Shown here: one piece after another, positions 31,443 to 42,059 of the stretch
How positions within the stretch are numbered: position 1 is the stretch's first letter
Layout of the letters: each line of letters opens with the position of its first letter
Assembly: GCA_009760855.2 (NCBI GenBank)
Contig: WPIO01000001.1
Span: 2,350,501-2,414,500 of the forward strand
Direction: 5' to 3'
Length of the DNA stretch: 64,000 bases
DNA from: Cristatella mucedo
Lineage: Eukaryota > Bryozoa > Phylactolaemata > Cristatellidae
The notes under the pieces: model-generated
Seen by the model: only the letters and a program-made list of their open reading frames with translations
Told to the model about the DNA's origin: nothing
Database searches by the model: none
Program-made: the position numbers and the translations under genes

Positions 31443-31612
31443 TGGTGAGCCGTGATGACACACTAGATGAGGCGGTTGCTTTTCACGAACTCGGTCCTGA
31501 GGTGCTGAGTTCGAATCCTGCGGTGGGTTGTCCTGCATTGCCGTTTCAAGCGGTGGTGATAGCCGTTAAGGCTCTTCTGTCGCTACACAAAAAAGGCTGT
31601 TAAATCTGCTCA
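31443..31612 (+). mobile_element. SINE-1
   Basis: GGTGAGCCGTGATGACACAC head, GGCGGTTGCTTTTCACGA, B-box GAGTTCGAATCCTGCGGTGG, body CAAGCGGTGGTGATAGCCGT, TCTTCTGTCGCTACAC and 3' end GGCTGTTAAATCTGCTC, then a T run. It abuts the LINE-B fragment. Confidence 0.9.
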
Positions 31613-31974
31613 TACTTTTTTCTGTCGCCAATCGTCTTCTGCAGCTAGCCACTGCGATGGCCATCGTGCGGCATGGCGCCACGTCATACATTGCAAGACA
31701 TCTTTTCTCGCATCCTTTATACTTGATGTCTGCTTACTTCGTAAGCCTTAGCTATGCTCTCTAGAAAAGAATTAAGCTGCTAAAACCTCTGCCAGGGTTC
31801 AACGCAAGCCCAAACGGAAACGTGTAGTGAGACCCGCTGTTTGGTAGGCCTCATCTTTTGATCGCATTTATTGACCCGATCTTCTTGCGCACATCCGCCT
31901 CCGCTTAACCTAAAATCGAGGAGATTTGTGTGTACTCAATCGAAGTGCCTTTTCATGAGATAGATATGCATGCT
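31613..31974. other. unassigned DNA
   Basis: No open frame or repeat recognised. Confidence 0.4.
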
Positions 31975-32056
31975 CGGTAAGGATAGGTATGACAGGTAGG
32001 TAGGTAGGTAAGGATAGGTATGATAGGTAGGTATGATAGGTAAGAATAGGTATGAC
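31975..32056. repeat. TAGG/GGATAGGTATGA microsatellite
   Basis: GGTAGGTAGGTAGG with GGATAGGTATGA and GATAGGTATGATAGGTA variants. Confidence 0.85.
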
Positions 32057-32098
32057 GCCACCAGTAATGCTTTTCATATACTACGGTTGATATGCTTA

Positions 32099-32232
32099 AG
32101 TGACCTAAAAGTGAGCGACAAAACCTTGAAGTCGCTCCGTTGCTTGACTGGTAGCCAGTGCAGGTCAGCGAGAAATGGTGTGATGTGGCAACTGCGACGC
32201 CCACGGCAGACAAGTCTAGCCGCCGAGTTTTG
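32099..32232 (-). mobile_element. LINE-A internal fragment
   Basis: AGTGACCTAAAAGTGAGCGA, CAAAACCTTGAAGTCG, TTGCTTGACTGGTAGCCAGT and GAGACAAG-type words match 54182-54316 closely. Coding on the minus strand is the region RLVCRGRRSCHITPFLADLH. Confidence 0.9.
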
Positions 32233-32257
32233 TGTTTGTTGTAACCTTAACCTTGTA

Positions 32258-32337
32258 TTTCTTAATGCTAATGCATTGAAGAACAAGGCAAGTTGTAGCC
32301 TTTGGTGAGAGCACGTGTGCTAGTCAACGCTCTCTTG
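32258..32337. repeat. 80-bp dispersed repeat, copy 2
   Basis: Matches 1292-1371 at 79 of 80 positions by eye. It lies between the LINE-A fragment and the (CCTCTG)n block. Confidence 0.85.
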
Positions 32338-32342
32338 CCCCC

Positions 32343-32467
32343 TCAGCCTCTGCCTCTGCCTCTGCCTCTGCCTCTGCCTCTGTCTCTGCCTCTGTCTCTG
32401 TCTCTGCCTCTGCCTCTGCCTCTGCCTCCGTCTCTGTCTCTGTCTCTCTTGTCTCTGTTTGTCAATC

Positions 32468-32556
<89 letters not shown>
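32343..32556. repeat. (CCTCTG)n then (CT)n microsatellite
   Basis: A hexanucleotide-type CCTCTG/TCTCTG array (about 32343-32460) is followed by about 88 bp of pure CT (32469-32556). Long frames on both strands here (Leu/Ser, Arg/Glu) are artefacts. Confidence 0.95.
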
Positions 32557-32559
<3 letters not shown>

Positions 32560-35052
32560 CCTCTGTCTTCCAAAAGTAGGAAATGCTTGGCAAGTGAACT
32601 TTTTAACTTTTAGTTCAAGTTTACAAGTGCATTTAAGTAATCTACTTTCAAGCGATGACGCAATGCCTAGCAGATTTGAGAAATTACCATTGATAGTGCC
32701 GGTTGGGTCGCGTCCGCCGGAAATCCTGTACCGGTACTTCAAGCTCTTCACGGGACTCTCCTAAGCAAAGGCAAAAAAACTGTTTTCTTAGAGAAATGAC
32801 GCATTAATTTATAATTGGACCTTGCGCACCGGCACACGATAAACCTAACCTCTAAATCGTATCAACACGACTGGAAGTAACACATTCCTCATACGTATTG
32901 CCGCATTTTTGCAGCAATGTATCTCTTATAAAACTCCAATGAGAAATTAATATAATTTCTATTCATCCGCTGCTAATTTTTAAGGCACTCTACGGTCTTT
33001 CGCAACACCGACTACATGTGCAACGCGTCGGATAACCGGCGGCAGCGGGCGGTGACTTGATCGACATTTGCCTTCGAGCGGTCGGTGCTTTCGCTTCCGT
33101 TGGCTGTGGCGCGAGGGAAATGCAAAATCCAACAATTATATTTGCGCAAAGCAGGGCTTTTGCCTAAGAGTCTTGCGATCAAGGTGACCTCTGCGGCTGC
33201 GGGACGGGGGGGCTTCGGATATTTGGAGTGACCCGGACTTGTCACGTGAACAAATATTTAGCACATATTATTGTAATTTTTACTGAAAGTTGAATCTTTA
33301 ACTATTGTGAGACTCTCTAAAAATGAAAAAAAATAATAAATTTATACTAGCGAAATCAATCCATTTTCTTTGTTATCGCATTGCGAATCTGAAGTCTCGT
33401 TCCAGAATCATGAGTCAGGTGCACGAAATTGCAAGATATCAAGACAAACTCGCATAGGAGAGCAAATGCACGGCTGCAAGAGTGAATTAATTTATGGAAC
33501 CATCTTAATTAAGTCCATAGGAATTGGACTCCGGCATCCCACGAGCCACAGGAAAGACTGAAGGATACTATGATGGAAGCAACACTCAACATGAAGTGAT
33601 TGAATGTGAAGAGAAACATTCAAAATGAACTACGTTTTCCTCAAAAGAATGGAATGGGCAGGGCCAAGATGTTGAATATCATCAGTGAGTTCTAGCTGTT
33701 TCTGACAGACTGGTTCGATGGGCCCAAGTCATGCCTCTAGAAGCAATTACTTCCCGGTAATGACCCTGCATGCTGGCCAAAAAAATGTATCCCGCGGTTT
33801 ATGTACTGAAATTTTAAAATTTGAAGTTGTTTCACATTAAGCATCAGACATTTCTTAAATCAAAATAAAACCATGGATCAAATCAAGGATTATATTCCAA
33901 GACACTGCCAAACGGAGAAACGATTTTCCGAACACGGCTTGTGATTTAGGAACATCAGGATACCGTCTACTCTTTTGTCTGCACGTTTGTTGGAGCAAAA
34001 ATAAGAATAAACTGTTAAAGGCGTCAGCAAGCACCCTGAATGAGCACGAGAAGTCAAGGAACCAATTAAGGCGGTGGCGCATAATGGACTGAAAGGACCT
34101 TGAATTACAGCTTAACGGGGTCAACTCTTGAGAAACAGTTGCTAGCTTTACATGGAAAATGACAGGGCTCATTATAGCAAAAATTTGCAGAGCATCATGG
34201 CAAAATAAATTTAAAAGAAAATGGAATATCAATCTAGATAGGCTCTACGTTCATGTAAACAGAAGTTCTCTTGAAGGAGCTAGGCTACTAGCAAAGCTTG
34301 CTCCTAACGGCCTAGCACTTAGGGTGAATTGAGAGGCCGTGGATCATTAACTGAGGCCTGAAAGTGATAATTAATTGATCAGTCTAATTCTGATCGCATC
34401 TTTGAGTGGAGATATTAAAAATAGCACTTGAAGGATGCTAAATACTACGTGATTATATTTAATTGCACGTCTGATATTAGAGCCAGCACAAGCAAATGAC
34501 TACGAGTCTTCATTTCCCTAGAATTTCGGAACAACCAAAGAGGGATTTGAAGAGTGGTTGTTCCATTTTCGAGAGTGGTTAGCACAAGTGGAACAAGACT
34601 TTTCAGCTTCTCCCCTAGTAAAGATCGCTTGGTCGTTGGGCTGAAGCGGTAGGTCAAGCAGAGATCAAGCTTGCGATAAGGGCGGCAACATGAAGGACAA
34701 ATACTCCGGCGTTAAAGCGCACGACTTGTAAAGATGAGCCCGCGATCGTTCTATCAACCTTCGATTGATTGCAATCTCACCTTTGTTTTTTGGTCTTTTC
34801 GGTAGCGGTCATCAATTTTCTTTTTGGTACTTGCAGCGAGTGCATTCAATTTCCGCTGCATGAACTTCCAGACAGATTACTTTTAAAAGAGTTCTGGTCT
34901 ATTACTATGAAATATACGTCGGATACTCGCTAGGAAAGCAAAACTGCAAGCTTAAAAGCGCTCCAGTTTCCAAAAATAAGAAGGTCCACGCAGCGCACTG
35001 CGTGGGCATCGGCGATACTTCGTCAGGCAAAGAATCCGAAGCAGCTCGCAGG
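32557..35052. other. unassigned DNA, no gene recognised
   Basis: Mostly AT-leaning. The longest frame is 125 codons (33855-34232, minus), hydrophobic, with no recognisable domain. No match to the LINE or SINE families defined in this window. Confidence 0.45.
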
Positions 35053-35155
35053 AGAAATGCGCATATAGCAGGATATAGCAGGACATTATATATTGCAATA
35101 TATATATATATATTGCAATATGTATATATATTGCAATATATATATATATATATTG

Positions 35156-35225
<70 letters not shown>

Positions 35226-35386
35226 CAATATATATATATATATATATTGCAATATATATATATATTGCAATATATATATATATATTGCAATATATATATA
35301 TATATATGTATTGCAATATATATATATATGCATTGCAATACATATAGCAATATATAGCAGGATATAGAAATGCGCATATAGCAGGA
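35053..35386. repeat. (TA)n array with TTGCAA spacers, flanked by 21-bp direct repeats
   Basis: About 260 bp of TATATA is interrupted roughly ten times by TTGCAA (35088-35346), giving TATTGCAATATA words. The same 21-bp word starting AGAAATGCGCATATAGCAGG occurs on each side (35053-35073 and 35366-35386). TTGCAA and TATA are both self-complementary, so the array can form hairpins or cruciforms. Confidence 0.9.
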
Positions 35387-36040
35387 GAAACATGCTAGAA
35401 GGAGAAATGACTTCGTTGAACTACTAGCTACTGTGGTACTTGATATCAACCAGTTGTCACCAAGGTACTCCAGGAAGGTAACGTACAAATCGACTTGGCC
35501 CAGGAGCTCGTGCACACAGTCCTTCCTCATTTACCGCGGTTAATTTTCTCCAGGCTCTGCCACAAAAAGTTTTTTCCCCGAAGTAGGGTCTTTTTTAACA
35601 AGTCAAATACTTCGCAGTTTAGTAGCCGTCGGTTTCGTAGCTAATCATTTAACAGTACGCTCTCATCGGCTTGGCTTACCGCCCTCAGTTATTTGGAACA
35701 AAGCTCTTGCCCGCACACAAGGAATGGTCAATCAAAGGTGGCACATGGCGTTGAAGAATTTTCGGGGCAGCTCGAAAGCAGAGGCCTATAGTCCATACGT
35801 ACAGGTATTTTAGTTTTAATTCGATTACGGGGCTATTAATTCGATTATTTATTATACTTATTTATTTCGATTAATTATTTAATTCGATTACGATACAATT
35901 GACTCGGACAACCAAGCGTACGCTGTATCGTCTTGACTATCTTGATCAACTTTTTAATAAATATACGTGTATTTGAAAAAGAAAACGCGATTGAGTGAAG
36001 CAACGAAAGTCAAAGCGCGAAGTAGCGAAAGACGACTGCA
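35387..36040. other. unassigned DNA
   Basis: AT-rich words (TTCGATTA, TTTATT) near 35815-35895. No gene recognised. Confidence 0.4.
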
Positions 36041-36175
36041 TATGCAATTCATTTGTGTACTTCCCTAAGTGAACTTAGCATATATCCAGGAACTTTAAAT
36101 ATGCCGCGGGGATTAAGCCCACGGCCTCGGTCATCGAATGCACTGACCTCTACCCCGGTCGTTAACCGCCAGCTC
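36041..36175 (-). mobile_element. SINE-2, diverged copy
   Basis: Minus-strand reading: GGCGGTTAACGACCGGGGTA, GAGGCCGTGGGCTTAATCC, CGCGGCATATTTAAAGTTCC, CTAAGTTCACTTAGGGAAGT and ACAAATGAATTGCATA. The order is the same as at 10024, with a weakened stem-loop. Confidence 0.65.
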
Positions 36176-36570
36176 ATCACAGCCATGCAGCGCTTGCTAC
36201 GCTGCTATCGCAAAAGCGACAACTTGTTCTCGTCAGCAGTCGACGCGGCGACAAATGTGTGCCGCAAACTGTACTTATCAGCTGAAACGCGCCGACGTAA
36301 GCCGCACCTACACTGTGGATGAAAAGATCGAGAGGAACCTCTCTTTGAGGCTGTGTACAATCTCAAAGCTCAAAGTTCAAAGCTCATAGCTCAAAGCTCT
36401 ACTTTCAAGCTCTACACGTTGCTCTTGTCTCCGCCTGGTTAATAGCGTGCTATGCTGAGCATGCACATGTACATGCTCCAATTTTCCTTAAACGTTCTTT
36501 TAAAATGTTCTTTTAAATTGTTAAAGCTACAAAAAAATATTATTTTTAAACTTGTAAGCCAGTAAGAACC
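36176..36570. other. unassigned DNA with short CTCAAAG repeat
   Basis: 36357-36413 holds about six CTCAAAG/TTCAAAG words. Nothing else seen. Confidence 0.5.
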
Positions 36571-36741
36571 AGAAAGTGGGAAGCATAGCAAAGTCAGGAG
36601 AGCAGTTGAGGTAGTGAATAGCATGGAAGTAGCAGCTCAGGACCGCTGAAAAAGATTACCCATAGTCGGCAGCAGGAGATTAGTTGTCGTTGCGCAAGAA
36701 CTGTGGAAGCGAGTTCCGCAGTCTAGAACCTGCAGAGCTAA
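36571..36741 (-). mobile_element. LINE-B fragment
   Basis: AGAAAGTGGGAAGCATAGCA, AGTTGAGGTAGTGAATAGCA, TAGTCGGCAGCAGGAGAT and GAAGCGAGTTCCGCAGTCTA match 18400-18570. No tail is preserved. Confidence 0.85.
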
Positions 36742-37311
36742 CGCATAATAATTTAATATGTATTTATTGCAATAATTATTGTAGCGCGGTGCATGAAATC
36801 TTTCCTCAATCTTATATCAATGCAAAAGAGCCTATTTTTTAATTACAGGGTACGCGAAGCCGAAAATTGGCGGCTGTTCTCCGAGAGTCTCGCCGCGGCT
36901 CTGCACGAGCGGCGTAGCTCGACAGAGCCTCGCCTCGATGAACGATTCAAGCGATGGCACTCTTTATGCTACGAAATAAAAACTAAGCGAAACCACGCTC
37001 AAACGCTGCAACATTTCTGAAGGACGAATTTCACTGGAGCCTGCAGATTCTGTCATAAGGAGGCGTATGCATTTGCCCACCTTTTCAGCAAGAAAGGCGA
37101 AGCTGGTGAATCGGAAACTAACAGAGCAGAGAACGAGGTTTTTGCATTTAAAACCGCTTCATCGCAATTGCGTTTGCTTGCTCTCGGCTGGCTAATCGAC
37201 TCAGGGGAGGCAACTCAGGCGACGCCCTGCAATGCTCTCGGCAGTCTTTAGTCACTACTACGGTTGACTACGATTGATGTCGAACTCGCTACCTACTGAG
37301 ACAATGCATGT
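36742..37311. other. unassigned DNA
   Basis: A 75-codon plus frame (36793-37020, basic and Arg-rich) has no recognisable domain. Confidence 0.4.
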
Positions 37312-37448
37312 GAAGTCTTAGCCCGGGGGCATGGTGCTAGCTTTTCTCGTTTGGTTCGTACGTTCGAGTTCTGCTGTGGTCGATTATTTATTGACCATTG
37401 CGAGCGAGGTGGCGACAGCCGTGAAGGCAACACAAATAAGGATATTGA
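37312..37448 (+). mobile_element. SINE-1-like remnant
   Basis: GGTTCGTACGTTCGAGTTCT, GCTGTGGTCGATTATTTATT and GCGACAGCCGTGAAGGC align in order with the SINE-1 head and body. Highly diverged. Confidence 0.45.
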
Positions 37449-38362
37449 ACCAACTAAGTTATAATTAATATACTTTGAGGTAATCAGGGCTCACGAGAGT
37501 GAGGAAGCCATTGGGTTTGAATTTTTTTTCAAACCGAGGCACAATGCAGACGGGACTGCCAATTATCATAAGCTCGTTTCGTTGCTAAAAGCCAAGTTCA
37601 GACAGATGGTAGTGACTTTGCAGCGAATTTTCGAAACCAGCTTAGACTCCTTTATTACTGTCCCGGTTAAAGGAGGAGCAGCGGAGAGACCGGAGATCCA
37701 TCCGATGGACATGTGTATCAGCACGCTATTCCTCACCTCGTCTTGAAGAATAGCTGCAAGTAGGAGTCCCAACATGGCTACTGACGCGGACGTACTGCTG
37801 AGATGCCGCAAAGAGTGATGCAGAGGTCTGAGCGAATGATCGATCGGGATTTTTGGCCCGCTGCCTACGGTTATGTCTGCAAGGTCGGGAAAAGACAATG
37901 TTCTATCGCGTTCGATCTAAAAAGTAGCTACTTGCAGCCCTACTAACGTTACTGTGGCGAATGGTGGGCAGTCAACTAAGCGATTAGAAAATTCAATAGT
38001 TCGCTACGGCAGCTTTTAAACGATTTCGTTTCGAGCCGATTACTCCAACCATGATAATGACGCCAATCGCGATGAAGAATGAAAATCGAAGCTGCTTGGC
38101 CATTGCTGAAAATGTAATCCACAGTTCGCGAACGAAACGAACTGACTTGCACTACCATTTTGAATGTAAAACGCTTAGTGGTTTTGTTATTAAAATAAAA
38201 CTATCACGAAGAGCTTAAAATAGAGCCGATTTGTATGAGAAAATCGCTCAGAAATGCCAAAACACTGCCTCTGCTACCTCTACCTGTCTTTATTTGTCGT
38301 TGTGAAGCGATCCTAGCTGCTCGGCAAGGAAAGACGTGAGCTGACCACGCCAATCAGCCGTG
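37449..38362. other. unassigned DNA
   Basis: A 110-codon minus frame (37566-37898) without a recognisable domain. Nothing else seen. Confidence 0.4.
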
Positions 38363-38482
38363 GACTGATGAGCTGACCTATCAGCCTATCAGCTGCAGCT
38401 CGGATGACCTGACCTATCAGCCTATCAGCTGCGGACTGATGAGCTGACCTGTCAGTCTATCAGCTGCTGACTGATGACCTGC
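38363..38482. repeat. imperfect tandem repeat, about 37 bp, three units
   Basis: The units carry GAGCTGACCTATCAGCCTAT and CAGCTGC, with TGATGA or GGATGA between. A partial unit precedes them. Confidence 0.8.
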
Positions 38483-38825
38483 CTACCCCTTCAGATGCCG
38501 CTCGGATGAGCTACACAATACCGTCCTTGTATCCAGATGGCTCGGCTCGGACGATCAATACAATGCGGGTCTTGTATGCAGATGACTCGGCTAACCACTC
38601 TGCGGTATGAGCCAGCCATTTGGCAGTCCTTCTTAGCTTTCCAAGCAATAGCTATTGCTTGCTCTGAGCTACAGACATTCAGGTGTCACGCCAGCATGTT
38701 AAAATTGATTCTCGGCGACTGCTGACTAGTATGCTATTTTCCTCTGTGACGTCTAGGCGTATAGCGTATTATAAATGGTAAAACTGCTTGGTTTGTGGAC
38801 GGCTGCTGCTAAGCCCTTCAAAAAA
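38483..38825. other. unassigned DNA
   Basis: No gene or repeat recognised. Confidence 0.4.
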
Positions 38826-38985
38826 TATTAGCTGATTTAGCATCCTATTTTTTGTAGCGATATAAGACCATTTACGGCTAGCACCATCGCTGCAGCTGCA
38901 ATAAAAAATCGCCCACAGCAGGACTTAAACCCACGACCACGGGACTGAGGTCGTGAAAAGGATCCGCCTTATCTAGTGTGCCAGT
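38826..38985 (-). mobile_element. SINE-1
   Basis: On the plus strand: TAGCTGATTTAGCATCC, TTTGTAGCGATATAAGACCA, ATCGCCCACAGCAGG, CCCACGACCACGGGACTGAG and CCTTATCTAGTGTGCCA, the reverse of the SINE-1 order. It is moderately diverged. Confidence 0.8.
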
Positions 38986-39564
38986 ATGTACGCAGTATTC
39001 ATTAGTGTGCGCCATCAGACTCTCGGGCTCGCAGGCATCAAGACATCAAGATAGCAGATACGCAGCCACCACCATAGCAGAAGATTGCAGACTAAATCTC
39101 CGGCCTGTTTCACTGAGAGTATGGTATTAGAGTCGCTTCACTGTCACTAAACATATAATTTCACAAATACAGTGCTAATTCTCTCAACATGGCAGCAGAG
39201 ATGCCGCCACTGTCTCTTGAGATTATGGTATCAGGCAATTGGCCACACAGAGAACACAGCAACAGCTGCTGGTGTTGTCTGTGTGAGCACGGCACGACAG
39301 ATTTTGTAAGTATTGGATCGAGCATGTTACCAGCGCTGCGCGAGACGCTAACAGCACGGTGCATTTCCATTCCACTCAGTATCTCTGCACACCTATCCTT
39401 TGTTCTCCGTGTGCATTTTTTCGTATCAGTGCATGATTCAGTCCATCTTACTTACCAGGAGTCGGACTAACCAATGTCCCTAAGTATCTTTCTGTGCGAT
39501 TCGGCTTGCTTTTCCAAGCAGGATTCCCATCGCATCCTTAACATCTGGTAGTTGTTTCTCTTGC
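38986..39564. other. unassigned DNA
   Basis: A 93-codon plus frame (39189-39470) has several Cys/Trp residues but no clear domain. Confidence 0.35.
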
Positions 39565-39625
39565 AGCGAGCTGCCAGGCGCCTGAATAGAGATTTGGTTC
39601 TCTTAGCTCGCTAAGCAAATGAAAC
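39565..39625 (+). mobile_element. SINE-2 or LINE-A 3' stem-loop fragment
   Basis: GGCGCCTGAATAGAGATTTG, GTTCTCTTAGCTCGC and AAGCAAATGAA match the SINE-2 end. No tRNA head is visible upstream. Confidence 0.6.
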
Positions 39626-41018
39626 CACGTGACCGGGGATGCCGCAATTTTCATTGAGGTCATTGTACGATATATAGGTAGCTACGTTAACAAAGGGCAA
39701 GGTACGCAAGATGCAAAAGCGTCACTGAGCGCATAGAATCAGCATGACAGGAAAAAACATGAGCCGCGGTACCAGAGGCGCATCCACTGGCACAGTTCAT
39801 AGAAACACAAATGGGTCCGCTGTCACTTAGGGCGTGGTACGAGAGATCAAGAACGATCGCCGCACAGAGCTTGGTAGCAGATACCAAGGCACTGCCGATT
39901 GAAGTATCAGACTAGAGATGCGTCTACTGTTACTACCAACATTGTAATAATAATAATATTGATAATAATACACGCTATAGCAGACAGACATGGAGCCATT
40001 TTTGCACGCACAATTGCACAGAGCATATTGTTCAAGAGAGGTAGCCACTATCTACGAGAGAACGATGCAAAAATCAGTTCGATAGTCACGGAGAATAATT
40101 CACCAGATTTGAAACAACGGCCGCTGCGATCACTGTGCAACAGATGCTTACACTTCTGTTGATTCCGTCGTTCTAGAGGTGCAAGCCTGGGAACTGTGAG
40201 GATTAAACCGGACAGGTAGTCACTGTGATAAATATTCAAGATTATCGTTTAAAAATGTAATTCAATTTCGTTGATAACAGGGCGCGGTATATATAGACTG
40301 TGTTACTTACAGCGAGTTCAGGAAAAGTAGCCAATGTCACTGAGAGAGCATGACCCTACAGATGCGGCCGCTATCACTAAGAGCCGCGAATCCGCGATGC
40401 AGCCATTTCTACTGAGAGCCAAGAACCCGAGACACTGCCACCGATGCATTGAGCAATGTTCTATCTGATGCCAAGTCGAACAGTAATTGCTTTTAGCGTG
40501 CCATCGTTATATCGGCAGTTCATCTAAAGATGACATAAGTGAAGACCCAAACCGGCCGTTCGAACTAGACATGTCACACACTGGCAATGACGGCACGTTT
40601 TTACAGAGAAAAAAGTGAAATCTCTGCTGCTTTGCACCGGTGAGTATCATTAACTGTAACTGAAAGCTGTGCCAGTAACTGAAATTCAACGACAGCTTTC
40701 TTCCCAGCCGCAATCAACGATTCAGTCAAGATCAAATATCACTTCTCGCACGCTTACCTGCAGCAAGGATATGCAATGCCTCACTAGCATTCGTATCACC
40801 TTTAAGTCCTTGATCAGCTACGATCTGATCAACAATTACAGCGATAACTGGTCCTTTTATGTTGCCCAACATAAAAGGGATGCAATATATACCGAATCGC
40901 TTTGTCTTATATCAGTCAGTCGTTAGTTGTACAGCTACAGAAATACCCACATAATGATGCCGTAACAAGGTTGAAACGGACGAGATAGCATTTGGTCACT
41001 ATCGAGCTGCCATCTCAG
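39626..41018. other. unassigned DNA
   Basis: Short frames only (up to 87 codons). An AAT microsatellite is at 39943-39968. Confidence 0.45.
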
Positions 41019-41510
41019 TACCGTATTTTACCATGCAATCCTCCTTTCCCAACATTTGGGGTCAGATAATGGGGAGATAGCTTAAACATGTAAATTTTCT
41101 TATGTGCTTTAGTATTGCGCTACACAACGTACCCACTTTCAATGCCACCCAACTAATATTAATTGACAATCAAAGTGTGTGAGATATTCTTGTTTTTCAA
41201 GAAGTGTGGCATTTTAAATTCAATGAATGGGACGTAAAATGATGCAGTCTACAAAGAGAGTGACAACGACAGTGATGAAAACGGAATTTCCACCAAATTT
41301 CAAGCCTGGGATATGAACGAGAAAAGCGAAGAGTGTTTGAGCACCATTCCAGATGCAAAAGACAGTGATAGTGACATAAATAACTCTTATAAGTCTTGAT
41401 ATTGTTTAGTTCATTCAGTTATTGAATGAAAATATTTTTTTCAAAAAAATGTTATTAAAAACTTGGAGGCTTATACATTGGGGAGGGGTTGTAAATAGTA
41501 AAATACGGTA
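41019..41510 (+). mobile_element. pogo/Tigger-like DNA transposon relic (deleted)
   Basis: The ends are inverted. The left end reads CCGTATTTTACCATGCAATC from 41021; the right end, reverse-complemented from 41508, reads CCGTATTTTACTATTTACAA. The first 11 bases are identical and the C/T-rich continuation is similar. A TA dinucleotide sits outside each end (41019-41020 and 41509-41510), the target duplication of Tc1/mariner/pogo elements. The interior is 488 bp including the ends and keeps only a short acidic frame, so this is a deletion derivative. The family call rests on the TA target, the terminal sequence style and the acidic tail. Confidence 0.6.
41238..41398 (+). pseudogene. possible transposase C-terminal tail remnant
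   Basis: A short plus frame within the pogo-like element reads KESDNDSDENG, then DMNEKSEECLSTIPDAKDSD, and ends at TGA. Tigger/pogo transposases commonly end in a region rich in Asp, Glu and Ser after the DDE catalytic domain. The catalytic domain itself is absent. Too short for a firm call. Confidence 0.35.
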
Positions 41511-41765
41511 TTCTGTTGCAGCTGCGGCAGCCGTCTCGTCAGCCCTGTGCCAGTCATTGAAAGCTCGTTACATTTGAATTCTACTTAAGTTTAATATATC
41601 ACATGATATCGGGTCTTGCGAATTACGGATTGCTACCGATGGCCGTCTTGGCAAAGTTTTCTCTTCCGCTTTCGCCCCAACTTTCGCTTTTAGTCCGAAC
41701 CACGTCGACCGGTGGAATTGGCGTGGCAGACGACGAACCATAATACTAGATGCTACTCGCAAGCT

Positions 41766-42059
41766 AGAGAGAGAGAGAGAGAGGGAGAGAGAGAGAGCGA
41801 GAGAGAGAGCGAGAGAGAGACAGAGCGAGAGAAAGACAGACAGGCAGATAGACAGACAGATAGATAGACTGACAGATAGACAGACAGATAGCATCGCCAG
41901 CGGCGGCGACTGTCTACCGGCTGAGAGAGAGCGAGAGAGAGACAGACAGGCAGATAGAACAGACAGATAGACAGACAGATAGACAGACAGATAGACAGAC
42001 AGATAGACAGACAGATAGACAGACAGATAGCATCGCCAGCGGCGGCGACTGTCTACCGG
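41766..42059. repeat. compound microsatellite with 40-bp internal duplication
   Basis: (GA)n is followed by GACAGATAGACAGACAGATA arrays. A 40-bp non-repeat segment (CAGACAGATAGCATCGCCAG onward, through GGCGGCGACTGTCTACCGG) occurs twice identically, at 41881-41920 and 42020-42059. The 235-codon minus frame across this block is a repeat artefact. Confidence 0.9.

Noticed and set aside
32302-32764. Open frames of about 100-143 codons (Leu/Ser or Arg/Glu)
   Set aside because: They arise from (CCTCTG)n and (CT)n.
34905-35530. Open frames up to 192 codons (Ile/Tyr)
   Set aside because: They arise from (TA)n with TTGCAA spacers.
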